In this document: piece by piece, positions 63,301 through 64,000 of the stretch | Numbering within the stretch: the first letter of the stretch is position 1 | How the letters are laid out: every line of letters begins with the position of its first letter | NCBI GenBank assembly: GCA_902801245.1 | Contig: CADCHW010000003.1 | Location: 17,789-81,788, forward strand | From: an uncultured Ruminococcus sp. | Lineage (GTDB): Bacteria > Bacillota > Clostridia > Oscillospirales > Acutalibacteraceae | DNA: 64,000 bases | Direction: 5' to 3' | Notes under the pieces: generated by a model | The model's input: the letters and a program-made list of their open reading frames with translations, nothing else | Database searches by the model: none | What the model was told of the DNA's origin: nothing | Translations under genes and position numbers: made by a program

Positions 63301-63651
63301 GTTCGTGACGGATATGTATTCAAAGGCTGGAATACTAAACAGGACGGTTCGGGCGATTACGTTACAAACGGCAGAATAGGTCCGTTCTATGCACAGTGGG
63401 AAGAGGATACAGCTCCTAAGCATGATGAGATTTACGGCGACCTTGACAATGACAAAAAAGTCACATCAGCAGACAGCCTGCTCATTTTGAGAGCGTCTGT
63501 AAAGCTCGAAAACTTCGATGACTTTAAAACAAAGCTCGCAGATATTGACGGTGATGGAAAAATCTCTTCAGCAGACGCACTAGAGGTTCTGCGTTACAGC
63601 GTGAAGCTTCCTACTAAAGGAAATATTGGTGAGAAGTACAAAGAAAACTAA
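60313..63651 (+). CDS. Large secreted protein with Listeria-Bacteroides repeats and dockerin
   Basis: A 1112-residue secreted protein. A signal peptide (residues 1-28, ending TAGAYS) is followed by several InlB-type Listeria-Bacteroides repeats, each near LDANGG.. then KGYSFKGWNTEPDGSG and LYAQW (about residues 236-320, 540-640, 760-850, 985-1050). Between them lie related beta-rich modules with a DYYFLGWK-type motif. The C-terminus is a type I dockerin (GDLDNDKKVTSADSLLILRA, ADIDGDGKISSADALEVLRY). It probably acts as an adhesin or a long structural arm on a cohesin scaffold. AAAGGGA precedes the ATG. Confidence 0.9.
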   Translation: MKSLFKRTAATVLSMSVALGIPVTTAGAYSVSDEGEYYISFDSRYGFMADAEIGGTAASRKSVKFNFDSEDEVIDLADLTGELTNNYYTLQGWKFAFDDSGEIHTTVSKDDYTNGKYLYATAVFDTVNLPKNSGTYYVDLDLKSGTSNDIETYKYDGCNYAVVEFDASNFDSYNLPTPSKEGTDFNGWMLYNSDDGSYKKVTSLSADDFENNNSDVFKLTASYEKKAEGSDKTFFNLDANGGTISSKNTQAYTGVFHGNFAQSETIILDAYEPDSRKGYSFKGWNTEPDGSGEEVHTLSYTDIAWNSSGDDVKTYYAQWKKDEEDIYTIHFKSWYGTIDGKSENGMAQKDVEFTFTDDEMNLTDLSGEVKYKYYYFLGWKTFGSDTLLKTITKDDFPGDSKEISLTAQFNTKELPAGTDKYYIDMNFGVVKTGYYGEINEDGAYHLIKEFDKKDFEDYWLINLSSEVKERDDIDSFKMWYYWTGTEYDTANWCIDKDNFTKYSHGSDVIQVTAVYEKNASDDDNKNVLTLNPNGGYYTEYRDDGEGSKRVTITDPKRIKAITANSGETQILDCFSPQKDGYNFAGWNTKPDGSGTTYHDTGAGLFTVFSKENGVGDDNGNATLYAKWDEMKYNVKVWPVGGTLVNELPEAFEKHEDMGVAGKDVWYTISFTKSEVGDVAIELPDVKLDGAEFLGWYVKRYDRYYKKTTITKDDLMFNQEVTYIASFANKSNKDIGAYSQGSNLKFTLDANGGKIGGKDKATYRPIFMFESTEHSTQILDSFVPVKHGYEFKNWNTKADGSGETIRELVSYQYSERVSKEGELTLYAQYNKKQYTLMFSTHAYYFDKLETQEIAPSDIDSFEYKLPQPNQELPENVTFLGWFFISSKGEYNQQQVVRFTDKITGKEIKELAQNDSENFTDYLYLTAKFKVIGYEEDENGEPTPIYKNKDGNPVCRRQWWITLDANGGTIDGKDVEKYTIFSYWSDVTNPLNIPEFTPVRDGYVFKGWNTKQDGSGDYVTNGRIGPFYAQWEEDTAPKHDEIYGDLDNDKKVTSADSLLILRASVKLENFDDFKTKLADIDGDGKISSADALEVLRYSVKLPTKGNIGEKYKEN

Positions 63652-63710
63652 TCAATATTTTCAAAAGTTAAATGTGAGTAACTGACTAACTATGTGATCC
63701 ATAAACACGA

Positions 63711-63753
63711 AAACACCACAGTAGATTTATATTGTCTAATGTGGTGTTTTTTT
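63711..63753 (+). terminator. Terminator of the large secreted protein gene
   Basis: AAACACCACA pairs with TGTGGTGTTT, followed by a T-run. The last 250 bases of the window (63754-64000) contain only a 48-codon minus-strand ORF from 63992 without a ribosome-binding site; nothing there can be supported as a gene. Confidence 0.8.
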
Positions 63754-64000
63754 ATCTGTACATTTATTTTATAGTCACTGAAAAAATATTAAGGTAAGCT
63801 GTCCGAAGAGAAACCAAAACATTAAAAAACAGAACGCAAGTTCTATGTCAATCGACACTTACACGATATACTAAAAAAGTGACACCCCACACGATTTAAA
63901 ATTAATTTTAGATAATATATTTTTGTGTTATAGAGCCGTTTCAATGTGTTCATTCGACGGTTGAAATGCCCGAAAACCGCATTACAAGCCATTTTTTGGC

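Noticed and set aside
63848..63992. 48-codon minus-strand ORF starting MACNAVFGHFNRR at the right edge
   Set aside because: No ribosome-binding site or recognised domain; may belong to a mobile element continuing beyond the window, but this cannot be shown.

Overview
The window comes from a low-GC, endospore-forming member of the Clostridia. The best fit is a Ruminococcus / [Eubacterium] siraeum-like gut bacterium of the Oscillospiraceae. The grounds are sporulation and germination genes (spoIVA, GerA, GerB/GerC, DUF421/DUF4363), three secreted proteins ending in type I dockerins of the cellulosome type, strong GGAGG ribosome-binding sites, and canonical sigma-A promoters with 17-base spacers. 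This placement comes from reading gene content, not from a database search.

Layout. Positions 1-10100 (minus strand) hold a pyrimidine operon, pyrC-carA-carB-[six small genes]-pyrK-pyrD-pyrF. The six-gene insert includes a DUF4259 gene, a 31-codon coupled ORF and a Zn-ribbon-like gene, and resembles an orphan immunity cassette. Positions 10200-13850 carry an acetyltransferase, a PIN-domain toxin-antitoxin pair, an Lsa-like ABC-F ATPase and a 59-residue protein. Positions 14190-16880 are a small alarmone synthetase / response regulator / histidine kinase operon. Positions 17000-23120 are a two-gene operon pairing a dynamin-like GTPase with a HerA/FtsK-like ATPase, the least explained system here. 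Positions 23240-32495 are a lantibiotic-immunity-like module: a Zn-ribbon membrane protein, a response regulator, an ABC ATPase, five paralogous permeases and a histidine kinase. Four direct TTGAC repeats precede the ABC promoter.

Positions 33200-38260 hold an Amidase_6 protein, a DUF421 protein, a NifS/TtcA-like pair and a flavin reductase with two tandem rubredoxin domains. Positions 38266-41900 are a YtrA-type operon (GntR regulator, ATPase, two permeases, CPBP protease). Positions 42100-45620 hold regulators and a small tyrosine phosphatase. Positions 45640-52040 are the sporulation/germination block, including a GerB-GerC fusion. Positions 52250-54720 encode a GH13 enzyme and a HAD phosphatase. 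Positions 54780-57083 encode a PqqD-like protein, an S26 peptidase-like protein and two tandem secreted leucine-rich-repeat/dockerin proteins. Positions 57500-60155 hold a tRNA 3' end, a decayed serine recombinase and a split HTH regulator. Positions 60313-63651 encode a 1112-residue secreted repeat/dockerin protein.

Two dispersed intergenic repeat families, here called RepA (about 200-340 bp) and RepB (about 140-160 bp, plus solo hairpins), recur through the window. Both contain hairpins whose arms differ between copies but remain complementary.
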